Assembly (NCBI RefSeq): GCF_026552795.1
Contig: NZ_JANFPI010000001.1
Coordinates: 124,001-188,000, forward strand
Length of the DNA stretch: 64,000 nucleotides
Direction of reading: 5' to 3'
DNA from: Ectorhizobium quercum
Lineage (GTDB): Bacteria > Pseudomonadota > Alphaproteobacteria > Rhizobiales > Rhizobiaceae
The notes beneath the pieces were generated by a model. It did not search any database. It saw nothing but the letters and a program-made list of their open reading frames with translations, and was not told where the DNA came from. Below are positions 18,767 through 30,411 of this stretch, piece by piece. Position numbers and translations under genes: made by a program. The number at the start of each line of letters is the position of its first letter. Within the stretch, counting starts at the first letter, position 1.

Positions 18767-18923
18767 TGTTAGGCCTCATGAATGGCTGAAGTCACAATCG
18801 GTGCGAGCCGTCAAGACGGGCGCAGGACGAAAAATTATAGCCGGTCCCCATAATCGTTGTCCCGCCGTCTGTCAAAGGCAAACTGCGCAAGCGCCGCAGG
18901 GCTTTTCGTCGTCCGGTGCGTGA

Positions 18924-20980
<2,057 letters not shown>

Positions 20981-21072
20981 TTCTTTTCTTCCGAAGAGAA
21001 ATTGTCGAATACGGAGGGAACCGGCACTGGCCGGTTTCGTTTAAGGGTCCGCAAGCGCGTCCTGCGCCGGTT

Positions 21073-21164
21073 GCCCGCCCTTTGGATAGAGGCGGGCGGA
21101 CACACTTGCGGATCGGTGCAACACCAACCCCCGGCGCAATCGCATCCGCTCGGATAGAGCGGAT
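21073..21164 (+). promoter_or_regulatory. Two-hairpin 5' leader of rpsA
   Basis: GCCCGCC (21073-21079) pairs with GGCGGGC (21091-21097), and ATCCGCTC (21144-21151) pairs perfectly with GAGCGGAT (21157-21164). The two loops share the sequence GGATA followed by a GAG/GAGG stem. The second stem ends 16 bases before the rpsA ATG, just before its AGGAG site, so it could take part in S1 autocontrol; that role is inferred. Confidence 0.4.
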
Positions 21165-21179
21165 GACCCAGGAGATTAC

Positions 21180-22883
21180 ATGTCTGTTTCTACCCCCACG
21201 CGCGAAGATTTTGCCGCTCTGCTCGAAGAGTCCTTCGCCAAGACCGACCTTGCCGAAGGCTATGTCGCCAAGGGCATCGTCACGGCCATCGAAAAGGACG
21301 TCGCGATCGTCGACGTCGGTCTGAAGGTCGAAGGCCGCGTTCCGCTCAAGGAATTCGGCGCGCGCTCCAAGGACGGCTCGCTGAAGGTCGGCGACGAAGT
21401 CGAAGTCTATGTCGAGCGCATCGAAAACGCGCTTGGTGAAGCGGTCCTGTCGCGCGAGAAGGCTCGCCGCGAGGAAAGCTGGATCAAGCTCGAGGCCAAG
21501 TTCGAAGCCGGCGAGCGCGTCGAAGGCGTCATCTTCAACCAGGTCAAGGGTGGCTTCACCGTCGATCTGGACGGCGCCGTCGCCTTCCTGCCGCGTTCGC
21601 AGGTCGACATCCGTCCGATCCGCGACGTGACGCCCCTGATGCACAATCCGCAGCCCTTCGAAATCCTCAAGATGGACAAGCGCCGCGGCAACATCGTCGT
21701 CTCGCGCCGCACGGTTCTCGAAGAGTCCCGCGCCGAGCAGCGTTCGGAAATCGTCCAGAACCTCGAAGAGGGGCAGGTGGTCGACGGCGTGGTCAAGAAC
21801 ATCACCGACTACGGTGCGTTCGTCGACCTCGGCGGTATCGACGGCCTGCTGCACGTCACCGACATGGCTTGGCGCCGCGTCAACCATCCGTCGGAAATCC
21901 TGTCCATCGGCCAGCAGGTCAAGGTTCAGATCATCCGCATCAACCAGGAAACCCACCGCATCTCGCTCGGCATGAAGCAGCTCGAGTCGGATCCGTGGGA
22001 CGGCATCTCGGCCAAGTACCCGGTCGGCAAGAAGATCTCCGGCACCGTCACGAACATCACCGACTACGGTGCGTTCGTCGAACTGGAACCGGGCATCGAA
22101 GGCCTGATCCACATTTCCGAAATGTCGTGGACGAAGAAGAACGTCCACCCCGGCAAGATCCTGTCCACGAGCCAGGAAGTCGACGTGGTGGTGCTCGAGG
22201 TCGATCCGGCCAAGCGCCGCATCTCGCTCGGCCTCAAGCAGACGCTGGAAAATCCGTGGCAGGCATTCGCCTTCTCGCATCCGGCCGGCGCTGAAGTCGA
22301 AGGCGAAGTCAAGAACAAGACCGAGTTCGGCCTGTTCATCGGCCTCGAAGGCGACGTCGACGGCATGGTCCACCTCTCCGACCTCGACTGGAACCGTCCG
22401 GGCGAGCAGGTCATCGAGGAATACAACAAGGGCGACGTCGTCAAGGCTGTCGTTCTCGATGTGGACGTCGAGAAGGAACGCATCTCGCTCGGCATCAAGC
22501 AGCTCGGCCGCGATTCGGTCGGCGAAGCTGCCGCTTCCGGCGACCTGCGCAAGAACGCGGTCGTTTCCGCCGAGATCATCGCGGTCAACGATGGCGGCAT
22601 CGAAGTGAGGCTCGTCAACCACGAGGACATCACCTCCTTCATCCGCCGCGCCGATCTGTCCCGCGACCGCGACGAGCAGCGTCCGGAGCGTTTCTCCGTC
22701 GGTCAGGTTGTCGACGCCCGCGTCACCAACTTCTCCAAGAAGGACCGCAAGGTGATGCTGTCGATCAAGGCGCTGGAAATCGCCGAAGAGAAGGAAGCCG
22801 TCGCACAGTTCGGTTCTTCCGACTCGGGTGCTTCGCTCGGCGACATTCTCGGTGCCGCGCTGAAGAACCGCAACGCCGAGTAA
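21180..22883 (+). CDS. rpsA: 30S ribosomal protein S1
   Basis: 567 residues with six S1 RNA-binding repeats. Repeats 3 and 4 carry the near-identical NITDYGAFVDLGGIDGLLHV and NITDYGAFVELEPGIEGLIHI. Recruits mRNA to the 30S subunit. The Shine-Dalgarno AGGAGAT lies at 21170-21176. It ends 28 bases before a strong terminator. Confidence 0.98.
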   Translation: MSVSTPTREDFAALLEESFAKTDLAEGYVAKGIVTAIEKDVAIVDVGLKVEGRVPLKEFGARSKDGSLKVGDEVEVYVERIENALGEAVLSREKARREESWIKLEAKFEAGERVEGVIFNQVKGGFTVDLDGAVAFLPRSQVDIRPIRDVTPLMHNPQPFEILKMDKRRGNIVVSRRTVLEESRAEQRSEIVQNLEEGQVVDGVVKNITDYGAFVDLGGIDGLLHVTDMAWRRVNHPSEILSIGQQVKVQIIRINQETHRISLGMKQLESDPWDGISAKYPVGKKISGTVTNITDYGAFVELEPGIEGLIHISEMSWTKKNVHPGKILSTSQEVDVVVLEVDPAKRRISLGLKQTLENPWQAFAFSHPAGAEVEGEVKNKTEFGLFIGLEGDVDGMVHLSDLDWNRPGEQVIEEYNKGDVVKAVVLDVDVEKERISLGIKQLGRDSVGEAAASGDLRKNAVVSAEIIAVNDGGIEVRLVNHEDITSFIRRADLSRDRDEQRPERFSVGQVVDARVTNFSKKDRKVMLSIKALEIAEEKEAVAQFGSSDSGASLGDILGAALKNRNAE

Positions 22884-22910
22884 TCGGCGGTTCGATCCGA
22901 AATGAAGAAA

Positions 22911-22942
22911 CCCGCCGGGCGGCCTGCCCGGCGGGTTTTTTA
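22911..22942 (+). terminator. Rho-independent terminator after rpsA
   Basis: A perfect 10-bp stem, CCCGCCGGGC (22911-22920) with GCCCGGCGGG (22926-22935), loop GGCCT, then six T residues. Confidence 0.9.
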
Positions 22943-23010
22943 TTGCCTTGTCTTCTGTGTCCTGTGAGCGGAGCTTGACCGGCGCCCTGCCGGGCACTGG
23001 GGGAAGGGCG

Positions 23011-23913
23011 TTACAGACCGCCCGACATGCGCTGGTAATAGGTGTAGGCCATGTCGTCGCCGGCGGTTTCGCCGGCCGCATCCTCTTCGCCATCCTCGTC
23101 GGACGACAGGAGCAGGCCGTCATCACCGTGCTGGCTGCTCTCTTCTCCGGAGGCATCCTCGTCGTCGCCCCGATGCGGTGCGTGGCGGCGTTCGATGTCC
23201 TCCTCGGCGTCCGCCTGCGCGTCGTCGATGGCGTAGCTGACATAGGGCAGGGCGATGCCGGCCCGCATCGCGGCGGAATGGGCGGCCTGCGAGAGCTGGG
23301 CCTCGAGCATGGGGGAGAGCATGCGCCCCTGCAATTCGATTTCCGGACGCGGCTGGCGCAGGACGGGCGTGCCGAATCCGTTTTCTTCGTCCCCTTCGTT
23401 CTGGAGATAGGACGCGACGACGGCCTGCGTCACGGGATCGCCCTTATGGCGATAGAGTTCCAGATAGGCGCTGATCCGTGCGGCTTCGGGGCCGCCGGGG
23501 TGTTTCAGCGCCAGCGCCACCAGTTGCAGCGAAAGTCCTTGCAGGGTGTGGGCGAGCTGGCGCTCGAGGGCCATGCGCTCGCCGCCGTTCAGGTCGAGAA
23601 CGGCCTCGGCCAGCCGCAATGCGTGCATGGCGGCGCTTTCGCCGGGCAGCGCCGGCATGTCCAGCGCCTTGCCGATGGCCTGCGAGAGGCGCGCCATCTC
23701 CTTCGTCGGGGCGTCGAGGCCGGAAAGGTTGAGCACGTTCATGCGGCCCGTCGCCGCGCTGGAGACGGCCACCGGCGCCTGTTCCTGCCGTTCGCCCTGG
23801 TGCTGGCCCTGGTACTGGGCTTGCCCGCCGCGCTGCTGGCCGCCATGTTCCTGCCGCGGCGGCACCTTGTGCTGTACGGTCATGTTCGAAACGGATTGGA
23901 TGGGAGTCAGCAT
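23011..23913 (-). CDS. Hypothetical protein with acidic C-terminal tail
   Basis: 300 residues from ATG 23913 (an upstream ATG at 23964 is also in frame). Three parts: a Gln/Gly-rich low-complexity segment (about 15-50, EHGGQQRGGQAQYQGQHQGE), a mostly helical middle (about 60-220) containing LNLSGLDAPTKEMARLSQAI and LERQLAHTLQGLSLQLVALAL, and a strongly acidic C-terminus (DDAQADAEEDIERR, SSDEDGEEDAAGETAGDD) ending YTYYQRMSGGL. No signal peptide or membrane helix. I do not recognise the family. It is a single gene between rpsA and rnd, codon use like its neighbours. Confidence 0.65.
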   Translation of the reverse strand: MLTPIQSVSNMTVQHKVPPRQEHGGQQRGGQAQYQGQHQGERQEQAPVAVSSAATGRMNVLNLSGLDAPTKEMARLSQAIGKALDMPALPGESAAMHALRLAEAVLDLNGGERMALERQLAHTLQGLSLQLVALALKHPGGPEAARISAYLELYRHKGDPVTQAVVASYLQNEGDEENGFGTPVLRQPRPEIELQGRMLSPMLEAQLSQAAHSAAMRAGIALPYVSYAIDDAQADAEEDIERRHAPHRGDDEDASGEESSQHGDDGLLLSSDEDGEEDAAGETAGDDMAYTYYQRMSGGL

Positions 23914-24201
23914 GCGGTTTTCCTCGTGGAGGCCAGCAGGAAAAGACAACATCAAGCCGCTCATGCGGCCGCCGCATCCGAGGCGCGGTCGCGGGAACCG
24001 CGCATTGCCTCATGGCTCGTGCGAATGCAATTCACTCTTCACATGCCGCAGCATGCCTGAACCGAGTTACTGATGCGATGCCCGGGCGGTTCAAGCGCGA
24101 TGCGACTTGCTGCACGATAAACATCCGATATCCCCATGCAAAGGATATGGATCAACCCATCTTCGTTATAATGCCGAATAGTTAACAATCCATCAAGATC
24201 G

Positions 24202-24828
24202 TCAACTATGGGCGAAGATGTCGGTGTCCTCCCAGCCGATCAGGTCGAGCTGCGCGCGGGTCGGCAGGAAGCGGAAGCATTCCTCGGCCAGCTGGCGGCG
24301 GCCGTCGCGCCTCAGGCGGAAGTCCAGCTTCTCGCGCAGGGCATGAAGATGCAGCACGTCGGAGGCGGCATATTCGAGCTGTTCCGGCGAAAGCGTCTCG
24401 GCCGCCCAGTCGGAGGACTGTTGCGCCTTGGAGATGTCGATGCTGAGCATTTCCTTGAGATTGTCCTTGAGGCCGTGGCGATCGGTATAGGTGCGCGACA
24501 GGCGTGAGGCGATCTTGGTGCAGAAGACCGGCGCCGTCAGCACGCCGAAGGTGTGGAACAGCACGGCGATGTCGAAGCGCCCGTAATGGAAGATCTTCTC
24601 GCGGGCCGGATCGGCCAGCATGGCGACGAGGTTCGGAGCCTCTTTCTGCCCGGCGGCGATGCGGATCACGTCGGCGCTGCCGTCGCCTGCGGAAAGCTGC
24701 ACGACGCACAGGCGGTCGCGGCGCGGAATGAGGCCGAGCGTTTCGGTATCGATGGCGATGGCGCCCGTATAAAGGGCTGCGGCTTCGGCGGAAATGTCGC
24801 CGTCATGGTAGCGGATCGTCGCGGGCAT
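24202..24828 (-). CDS. rnd: Ribonuclease D-like 3'-5' exonuclease
   Basis: 208 residues: only the DEDD exonuclease domain, no HRDC domains, a short form common in Rhizobiales. Exo I is AIDTETLGL (Asp27, Glu29), Exo II is IFHYGRFDIAVL and Exo III is YAASDVLHLHAL, which fits the DEDDy class. Likely trims tRNA or other RNA 3' ends. It lies downstream of the lytic transglycosylase on the same strand. Confidence 0.88.
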   Translation of the reverse strand: MPATIRYHDGDISAEAAALYTGAIAIDTETLGLIPRRDRLCVVQLSAGDGSADVIRIAAGQKEAPNLVAMLADPAREKIFHYGRFDIAVLFHTFGVLTAPVFCTKIASRLSRTYTDRHGLKDNLKEMLSIDISKAQQSSDWAAETLSPEQLEYAASDVLHLHALREKLDFRLRRDGRRQLAEECFRFLPTRAQLDLIGWEDTDIFAHS

Positions 24829-24892
24829 GGCATTCTCCGGTCGTTCGGGTGTCGAGCGTTTGCCTAGCTCCTATGACGGCCCCGTGCAATGG

Positions 24893-26143
24893 CTATTTCA
24901 GGCGGCTCTTCAGCGAAACATCCGGGAAGCAGGTCGGCGCCAGCCCGTTCTTCGCCTGCCATTCTCCGAGCGAGCGGCGCGTCTTGAAGCCCGCCAGGCC
25001 GTCGGCCCTGCCGACGTCGTAGCCCTGCGCGACGAGCCGGTTCTGCATCGCCAGCACGTCCGAGCGCAGCATCTTGCCGACATTGCCCCACGGGGCCCGG
25101 AATGCGCCGGACCCGTAGGCGATCCGGTCGGCGAGGTTGCCGATGAAGAGCGCGTAGAGGTCGGAATTGTTGTATTCCTTGAGCACGTAGAAATTCGGCG
25201 TCACGATGAATTCCGGCCCGTGCGTGCCCGCCGGAACGAGCATCATGGCCGAGGCCCGCATCTCGCCGGAGGGAAAGGCGCGGCCGGAAACCCGGGCGAT
25301 GCCCTGGCCCGCCCAGGCCGAAAGCGGCTTGGCGCGGTCGGGCCCTTCCTGCGCGCAGGAGACGCCGGCGGGAATCGTCACCTCATAGCCCCAGCCGCGC
25401 CCGGCCTGCCAGCCCCGCTGCTTCAGATAGTTGGCTATGGAACCAAGCGTGTCCGGCACGGAGTTCCAGATGTCGCGGTGCCCGTCGTCGTCGAAATCGA
25501 CGGCATATTTCAGATAGCTACCGGGCATGAACTGGGGCTGGCCGAGCGCGCCGGCCCACGACCCCATCATGGAACGGGCGGCGACGTCGCCGCCGTCGAC
25601 GATGTGAAGCGCCGAGATTAGCTCCTGCCGGAACATGTCCTTGCGGGTGGACATGAAGGCCTTGGTGGCCAGAACGCCGATGGCCGGATAGGGCAGCCTC
25701 GCCCGCCCGTAGCCCGATTCACGCCCCCAGACGGCCAGGACGATCTCGCCGGGCACGCCATAGGCAGCCTCGACCTTCTTCAGCGTCGCCGCATGCGTTC
25801 GCGCCAGCGTCCGCCCGGTGGCGGCAAGGCCCTGAAGCCGGCTCTCGTTGAAATAGGCCCCCGGCGAGGAGAATTCCGCCTGGCTCTGGCTCTGCTGCTT
25901 CGGCGGCTGCGTGCCCGGCGGCACCAGGTCCGGCAGGTCGAAATAGAGGGTGACGCCGGAAAAGGCCTGCCGGAAGGCGGTCTCGGAAATACCCGCCGCC
26001 TTGGCCTGCGGCCAGAGATCGCGGTCGATCCACTGGCGGAACTGCGCCTCGACGGCGGCCTTGTCGAGCGCGAAGGCGGGGGCAGCCGTCGCGATCAGCC
26101 CGGCGGCCAGCATCGCGGCAATACGTTTCAGACCCATCGGCAC
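24893..26143 (-). CDS. Lytic murein transglycosylase, MltB family
   Basis: 416 residues. Signal peptide at the N-terminus (MPMGLKRIAAMLAAGLIATA, cleavage near PAFA), then a SLT_2 domain with catalytic Glu142 in AVWGRESGYGRARLPYPA, the MGSWAGALGQPQFMPGSYLKYA motif, and a C-terminal PG_binding_1 domain (about 350-416, VLAMQNRLVAQGYDVGRADG). Cleaves the MurNAc-GlcNAc bond to 1,6-anhydro-MurNAc in the periplasm. No lipobox cysteine, so it is soluble, unlike E. coli MltB. Confidence 0.93.
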   Translation of the reverse strand: MPMGLKRIAAMLAAGLIATAAPAFALDKAAVEAQFRQWIDRDLWPQAKAAGISETAFRQAFSGVTLYFDLPDLVPPGTQPPKQQSQSQAEFSSPGAYFNESRLQGLAATGRTLARTHAATLKKVEAAYGVPGEIVLAVWGRESGYGRARLPYPAIGVLATKAFMSTRKDMFRQELISALHIVDGGDVAARSMMGSWAGALGQPQFMPGSYLKYAVDFDDDGHRDIWNSVPDTLGSIANYLKQRGWQAGRGWGYEVTIPAGVSCAQEGPDRAKPLSAWAGQGIARVSGRAFPSGEMRASAMMLVPAGTHGPEFIVTPNFYVLKEYNNSDLYALFIGNLADRIAYGSGAFRAPWGNVGKMLRSDVLAMQNRLVAQGYDVGRADGLAGFKTRRSLGEWQAKNGLAPTCFPDVSLKSRLK

Positions 26144-26221
26144 ATTCTCCCGGTTCCTCGCGAATCGTTCGTCCGAGGATGACTTATCGGAACGAAGGAG
26201 GAAACAGTAGGGCGGGCCGGA

Positions 26222-26827
26222 TCAAATGCTGGTGCGTGCCCGCAACGCCGCCGTCAGCGTGCCCTCGTCGAGATAGTCGAGTTCGCCGCCCACCGGAACG
26301 CCGTGGGCGAGCCGGGTGATCGTCACGTCGAGGCCGGCAAGCTGGCCGGTGATGTAGTGGGCCGTCGTCTGTCCCTCGACCGTGGCGTTGACGGCGACGA
26401 TCACCTCGCGCACGCTGCCCTTGCTCACCCGGTCCACAAGACCGGCAATGTTCAGGTCGTCGGGGCCGACGCCGTCGAGCGGCGAGAGCGTGCCGCCGAG
26501 AACGTGATAGACGGCATTCAGCGCGCCGGCGCGTTCCAGCGCCCACAGATCGGACACGTCCTCCACGACGATGATGACGCCGTGGTCGCGGCGCTCGTCG
26601 GTGCAGACGGTGCAGGGGTCGATGGTGTCGACATTGCCGCAGCAGGAACAGACGCGCACCTTGTCGTAGGCCTCGCCCATCGCCCTGGCGAGCGGCCCCA
26701 GAAGCTGGTCCTTCTTCTTGACGAGGGTGAGCGCGGCGCGCCGGGCCGAACGCGGCCCGAGTCCCGGCACTTTCGCCAGAAGCTGGATCAGTTTTTCGAT
26801 TTCGGGGCCGGTGACTCGCTTTGCCAT
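26222..26827 (-). CDS. recR: Recombination mediator RecR
   Basis: 201 residues. Helix-hairpin-helix [17 protein letters not shown], a zinc finger with Cys60, Cys63, Cys72 and Cys75 ([19 protein letters not shown]), then a Toprim domain ([19 protein letters not shown]). Acts with RecF (also in this window) and RecO to load RecA on gapped DNA. recR, ebfC and dnaX form the conserved group, here interrupted by the MOSC gene on the opposite strand. Confidence 0.97.
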   Translation of the reverse strand: MAKRVTGPEIEKLIQLLAKVPGLGPRSARRAALTLVKKKDQLLGPLARAMGEAYDKVRVCSCCGNVDTIDPCTVCTDERRDHGVIIVVEDVSDLWALERAGALNAVYHVLGGTLSPLDGVGPDDLNIAGLVDRVSKGSVREVIVAVNATVEGQTTAHYITGQLAGLDVTITRLAHGVPVGGELDYLDEGTLTAALRARTSI

Positions 26828-26883
26828 GCGCCGTTTCTATCCCATATGCTGACCAAACGGAATCGCCGAGGAGCGGCTTGCCG

Positions 26884-27504
26884 ATGAAACTGACAGCTAT
26901 CTGCCTGGGCCGGCCCGAAAGGCTGCCGGGCAAGAGCTACAAGACGGGCATCGGCAAGATGCCGGTCAACGCCCCCATGATGATCGACACGCTCGGCCTC
27001 GTCGGCGATGCGGTGTGCAATGCCCGCCATCATGGCGGCCCGGATCAGGCTATCCTGCTGGAAGGATCGCTGACGATGGACTGGTGGGCCGAACGGCTCG
27101 GCAGGCCGGTGCCGCCCGGCATGTTCGGGGAAAATCTCGTGATCGACGGGCTGGACAACCGCGACGTGGCGGCCGGAGACCGGTTCTTGATCGGCGAGGT
27201 GGTGCTGGAGGCGGCCTCGCCGCGCGTTCCCTGCAACACGCTCGCGGCCCGCATGGGCGATCCGGGCTTCGCCAGGCTCTATGCGCAGGCAGCGCGTCCG
27301 GGCATCTATTGCCGGGTCGTGCGGGGCGGCGTGCTCGAAGCCGGGCAGGCGGTCGCGCTTCAGCCCTATGCGGGCGAGCGCGTTGGGATGGCCGAACTGC
27401 TGTCCGGCCTCGCACGGGACCTTTCCGCCGAAGACAGGCGGCGCCATCTGTCGGCGCCGCTCGGCGTCAGGTTCCGGGCGCTGGTCGAGGCCCCCAAGCG
27501 GTAA
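26884..27504 (+). CDS. MOSC-domain protein
   Basis: 206 residues from ATG 26884. The MOSC domain includes GLVGDAVCNARHHGGPDQAILL, PGMFGENLVIDGLD, GDRFLIGEVVLEAASPRVPC with the conserved Cys near residue 118, and RPGIYCRVVRGGVLEAG. YiiM-type proteins of this kind bind a molybdenum cofactor and reduce N-hydroxylated compounds; substrate unknown. It starts 57 bases from the divergent recR start and is inserted between recR and ebfC. Confidence 0.85.
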   Translation: MKLTAICLGRPERLPGKSYKTGIGKMPVNAPMMIDTLGLVGDAVCNARHHGGPDQAILLEGSLTMDWWAERLGRPVPPGMFGENLVIDGLDNRDVAAGDRFLIGEVVLEAASPRVPCNTLAARMGDPGFARLYAQAARPGIYCRVVRGGVLEAGQAVALQPYAGERVGMAELLSGLARDLSAEDRRRHLSAPLGVRFRALVEAPKR

Positions 27505-27510
27505 GGCGGA

Positions 27511-27834
27511 TCAGAACGGCAGCTTCATGCCGGGCGGCAGCGGCAGGCCGGCGGTGATCTCCTTGGTCTTCTCGGCGGCGGCGGCCTCGGCCTTGTCCTT
27601 GGCGTCCTTGTGGGCGGCGACGATCAGGTCTTCGAGGATTTCCACGTCGTCTTCCTTGAAGAGCGAGGGGTCGATCTTCAGGCCGGTCAGCTCGCCCTTG
27701 CCGGTCAGCTTCACGGTCACGAGACCGCCGCCGGAGCGGCCTTCCACTTCGAGACTGGCGATCTCGGTCTGCAACTGCTCCATCTTGGCCTGCATTTCCT
27801 TGACCTTGCCCATCATGCCCATGATGTCGCGCAT
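27511..27834 (-). CDS. YbaB/EbfC nucleoid-associated protein
   Basis: 107 residues, usual length. [20 protein letters not shown] coiled coil, the [20 protein letters not shown] core and the MKLPF C-terminus. Binds DNA as a dimer. It follows dnaX, the standard dnaX-ebfC-recR order. Confidence 0.95.
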   Translation of the reverse strand: MRDIMGMMGKVKEMQAKMEQLQTEIASLEVEGRSGGGLVTVKLTGKGELTGLKIDPSLFKEDDVEILEDLIVAAHKDAKDKAEAAAAEKTKEITAGLPLPPGMKLPF

Positions 27835-27872
27835 GGCTGCTCTCCCTTCCTCGTTGTCGTCGGATGTATGCG

Positions 27873-29747
27873 TCAGAATTCGATGTCGTCGCCGGGCAGG
27901 ATGTCGCCCTCGGCGGATTCGCTGATCGGCGGCGCTGGCGGATTGTCCACGTCGCTTTCCGCCTCGGCGGCCGGCTTGGAAATGCGCACGTCGACGATCT
28001 TCGACCCCGGGAAAAGCGCCATGACGGCGGCGACGTCGGGATCGGCCTTGGCGTCCTCGAACCGCGCCTGCTTGGCCTGCGCCTCGGCTTCCACCAGCGT
28101 CGGCTCGCCCTGTTCGTTGGAAAGCGTGACCCACCATGTCGTGCCGGTCCATTCGCGCAGCTTCGTCGTCAGGTCGTTGACAATGGTTTTCGGCGCATCG
28201 GGCGTCAGGCCGATCTCCAGCCGGCCCGGTTCCAGATGCACGAGGCGGACGAAATTCCTGAGCTTGGCGCGCAGGACCGGATCGTGGTTCTCGCTGCACA
28301 GGCTGGCGATATCCTCCAGCGAGCGGATATGCACCTTCGGTTCCGGCTGCGGTTCCGGCGCGGCCTGCGAAACGGGGCGTTCCATCGTCTCCGGCTGCCG
28401 TTCCGGCGTCGGCACGGCGCGCAGGTGGGCGGTCGGCCCGCTGGATGCGGGCGCGCGGGTATCGGAATTGCGCCCCACCGCGGCCGTCGCCTGCTGCATC
28501 TGCGCGCCGCCGCCGTTGCCATTGCCATTGCCGGCGGGGGCGCGGGGCGCGGCAGCGCCTGAAAAGTCGGCGAGGCGCCGGGCGGCATCTTCCGGCGAGG
28601 GAAGATTGGCCGCATGCGCAAGGCGGATCAGCACCATCTCGGCGGCCGCGGCGGGCCGCGAGGAATTTTCCGCTTCGGGAATGCCCTTCAGCAGCATCTG
28701 CCAGAGGCGCGACAGCGTACTGACGGCGATCGCTTGCGAGAATTCGTGGCCGCGGACGCGCTCCACCTCGGAAAGCGAGGGATCGTCCGCCGCGTCGGGC
28801 ACGAATTTCAGCCGCGTCACCAGATGGGTGAAGTCCGCCAGGTCGGTCAGCACCACGACCGGGTTCGCGCCCGCCTCGTACTGGCTGGTGAACTCCGCGA
28901 GCGCCGCCGCCGCGTCGCCGCGCAGCACATGCTCGAACAGGTCGACGATCCGGGCGCGGTCGGCAAGGCCGAGCATGCCGCGCACGGCTTCCGCCGCCAC
29001 CGTGCCGCCGCCATGCGCGATCGCCTGGTCGAGCAGCGAAAGCCCGTCTCGCGCCGAGCCTTCCGCCGCCCGGGCGATCATCGCCAGCGCTTGCGGTTCG
29101 GCATCGATGCCTTCCTTGGCGGCGATGGTGGTGAAGAGATGCACGAGGTCGGAGGCGCTGATCCGGCGCAGGTCGAAGCGCTGGCAGCGCGACAGCACCG
29201 TGATCGGAACCTTGCGGATTTCCGTGGTGGCGAAGATGAACTTCACATGCTCGGGCGGCTCTTCCAGCGTCTTCAGCAGGCCGTTGAAGGCCTGCGTCGA
29301 GAGCATGTGGACCTCGTCGATGATGTAGACCTTGTAGCGTGCCGACGTCGGACGGTAGCGCACCTGCTCGATGATCTCGCGGATGTCGTCGATGCCGGTG
29401 TGCGAGGCGGCGTCCATCTCGATCACGTCGACATGGCGGCCTTCCATGATCGCCTGGCAATGGATGCCCGGTTCGCGAAGGTCGATGGTCGGCCTGTCGA
29501 TCGTGTCCGTCTTGTAGTTCAGCGCGCGAGCGAGGATGCGGGCGGTGGTGGTCTTGCCGACCCCGCGCACGCCGGTCAGCATGTAGGCCTGCGCGATGCG
29601 CCCGGTCTCGAACGCGTTGGTGAGCGTGCGCACCATCGGTTCCTGACCGACCATGAGATCGGAGAAATCCTTCGGGCGGTATTTGCGGGCCAGAACGCGG
29701 TATCCGCCTGCATTCGTCTGGCTTGCCGCCGGTTGCGTGTCGCTCAT
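27873..29747 (-). CDS. dnaX: DNA polymerase III subunit gamma/tau
   Basis: 624 residues. Clamp-loader ATPase: Walker [13 protein letters not shown] (about 59-70), Walker [10 protein letters not shown], sensor [22 protein letters not shown]. The zinc module of most DnaX proteins is reduced here ([26 protein letters not shown] has one Cys), which I believe is common in Rhizobiaceae. A Pro/Gln-rich linker (about 385-450) joins a tau-like C-terminal domain that contacts polymerase alpha and the helicase. No obvious A-rich slippery site for a gamma form was seen. It is transcribed toward ebfC. Confidence 0.96.
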   Translation of the reverse strand: MSDTQPAASQTNAGGYRVLARKYRPKDFSDLMVGQEPMVRTLTNAFETGRIAQAYMLTGVRGVGKTTTARILARALNYKTDTIDRPTIDLREPGIHCQAIMEGRHVDVIEMDAASHTGIDDIREIIEQVRYRPTSARYKVYIIDEVHMLSTQAFNGLLKTLEEPPEHVKFIFATTEIRKVPITVLSRCQRFDLRRISASDLVHLFTTIAAKEGIDAEPQALAMIARAAEGSARDGLSLLDQAIAHGGGTVAAEAVRGMLGLADRARIVDLFEHVLRGDAAAALAEFTSQYEAGANPVVVLTDLADFTHLVTRLKFVPDAADDPSLSEVERVRGHEFSQAIAVSTLSRLWQMLLKGIPEAENSSRPAAAAEMVLIRLAHAANLPSPEDAARRLADFSGAAAPRAPAGNGNGNGGGAQMQQATAAVGRNSDTRAPASSGPTAHLRAVPTPERQPETMERPVSQAAPEPQPEPKVHIRSLEDIASLCSENHDPVLRAKLRNFVRLVHLEPGRLEIGLTPDAPKTIVNDLTTKLREWTGTTWWVTLSNEQGEPTLVEAEAQAKQARFEDAKADPDVAAVMALFPGSKIVDVRISKPAAEAESDVDNPPAPPISESAEGDILPGDDIEF

Positions 29748-29780
29748 CCGACCTCAGATCGTGCCGCCAAGGGGAAAACA

Positions 29781-29881
29781 GGGTGGGAGACCGGCGAGGC
29801 GACCCGTGCCCGCTCGTTAGGGCTGCTTCCTTCCGGACCTGACCCGGTTGGCGAGTGGCGACGTCCGCCACCGGCCTCCCG
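29781..29881 (-). ncRNA. ffs: Signal recognition particle RNA (4.5S type)
   Basis: The minus-strand transcript contains the universal SRP Alu-less apical core GGTCAGGTCCGGAAGGAAGC followed by AGCC, and its ends pair: GGGAGGCCGG (29880-29871) with CCGGTCTCCC (29794-29785). About 100 bases. The location just upstream of dnaX is conserved in many bacteria. The 5' end at about 29880 agrees with the promoter found. Partner of Ffh in membrane-protein targeting. Confidence 0.93.
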
Positions 29882-29886
29882 CGCCA

Positions 29887-29915
29887 CATATCGGCAATTC
29901 CTGTTGCAAATGCAA
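29887..29915 (-). promoter_or_regulatory. SRP RNA promoter
   Basis: On the minus strand TTGCAT (29915-29910), 17-base spacer, GATATG (29892-29887). The predicted start, 29880, is the first G of the RNA's closing stem. Confidence 0.6.
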
Positions 29916-30003
29916 GCCAACCGGTCAAAAAACTGTTATGAGGAAAAAACGGGAAGGAGCGCCCCTTCTCAAAAAGACGACAGCGCTTCAGGAGGGACGT
30001 CAG

Positions 30004-30411
30004 GTGAGCGATTTTCTGCTGGATGAACGGCTCGCACGCGACAGCGATTGCCTGTCGAAGCTGGGTCTGTGCCAATTGCGGCTGATGAAGGATAGCCGCT
30101 GGCCCTGGCTGGTGCTGGTGCCGCAGCGAAGCGGCGTGAGCGAGATCTTCGAGCTGACGCCGCTCGATCAGGCGGTGCTGACTTTCGAAATCAACACGGT
30201 GGCGGTGGCCTTGCAGAAGATCACCGGCGCGACGAAGATCAATGTCGGGGCGCTCGGCAATGTCGTGCGCCAGCTTCACGTCCACGTCATCGCCCGCAAG
30301 GAGGGCGACCCCAACTGGCCGGGCCCGGTCTGGGGTCACGGTTCGGCCGAACCGTGGGACGAGGCGGCGCGGCAGGCATTCGTCGACAGGCTGAACGGAG
30401 CCCTGGCATGA
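30004..30411 (+). CDS. HIT-domain nucleotide hydrolase-like protein
   Basis: 135 residues with a GTG start at 30004, decided by GGAGGG at 29991-29996, seven bases upstream. HIT fold: [21 protein letters not shown], then QLHVHVIAR with His92 and His94; the third histidine of the classic HxHxH triad is Ile here. The [12 protein letters not shown] tail is typical of this proteobacterial subgroup. Probably hydrolyses a dinucleoside polyphosphate or AMP conjugate. It overlaps nudC by ATGA, so the two nucleotide-cleaving enzymes are coupled. Confidence 0.85.
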   Translation: MSDFLLDERLARDSDCLSKLGLCQLRLMKDSRWPWLVLVPQRSGVSEIFELTPLDQAVLTFEINTVAVALQKITGATKINVGALGNVVRQLHVHVIARKEGDPNWPGPVWGHGSAEPWDEAARQAFVDRLNGALA

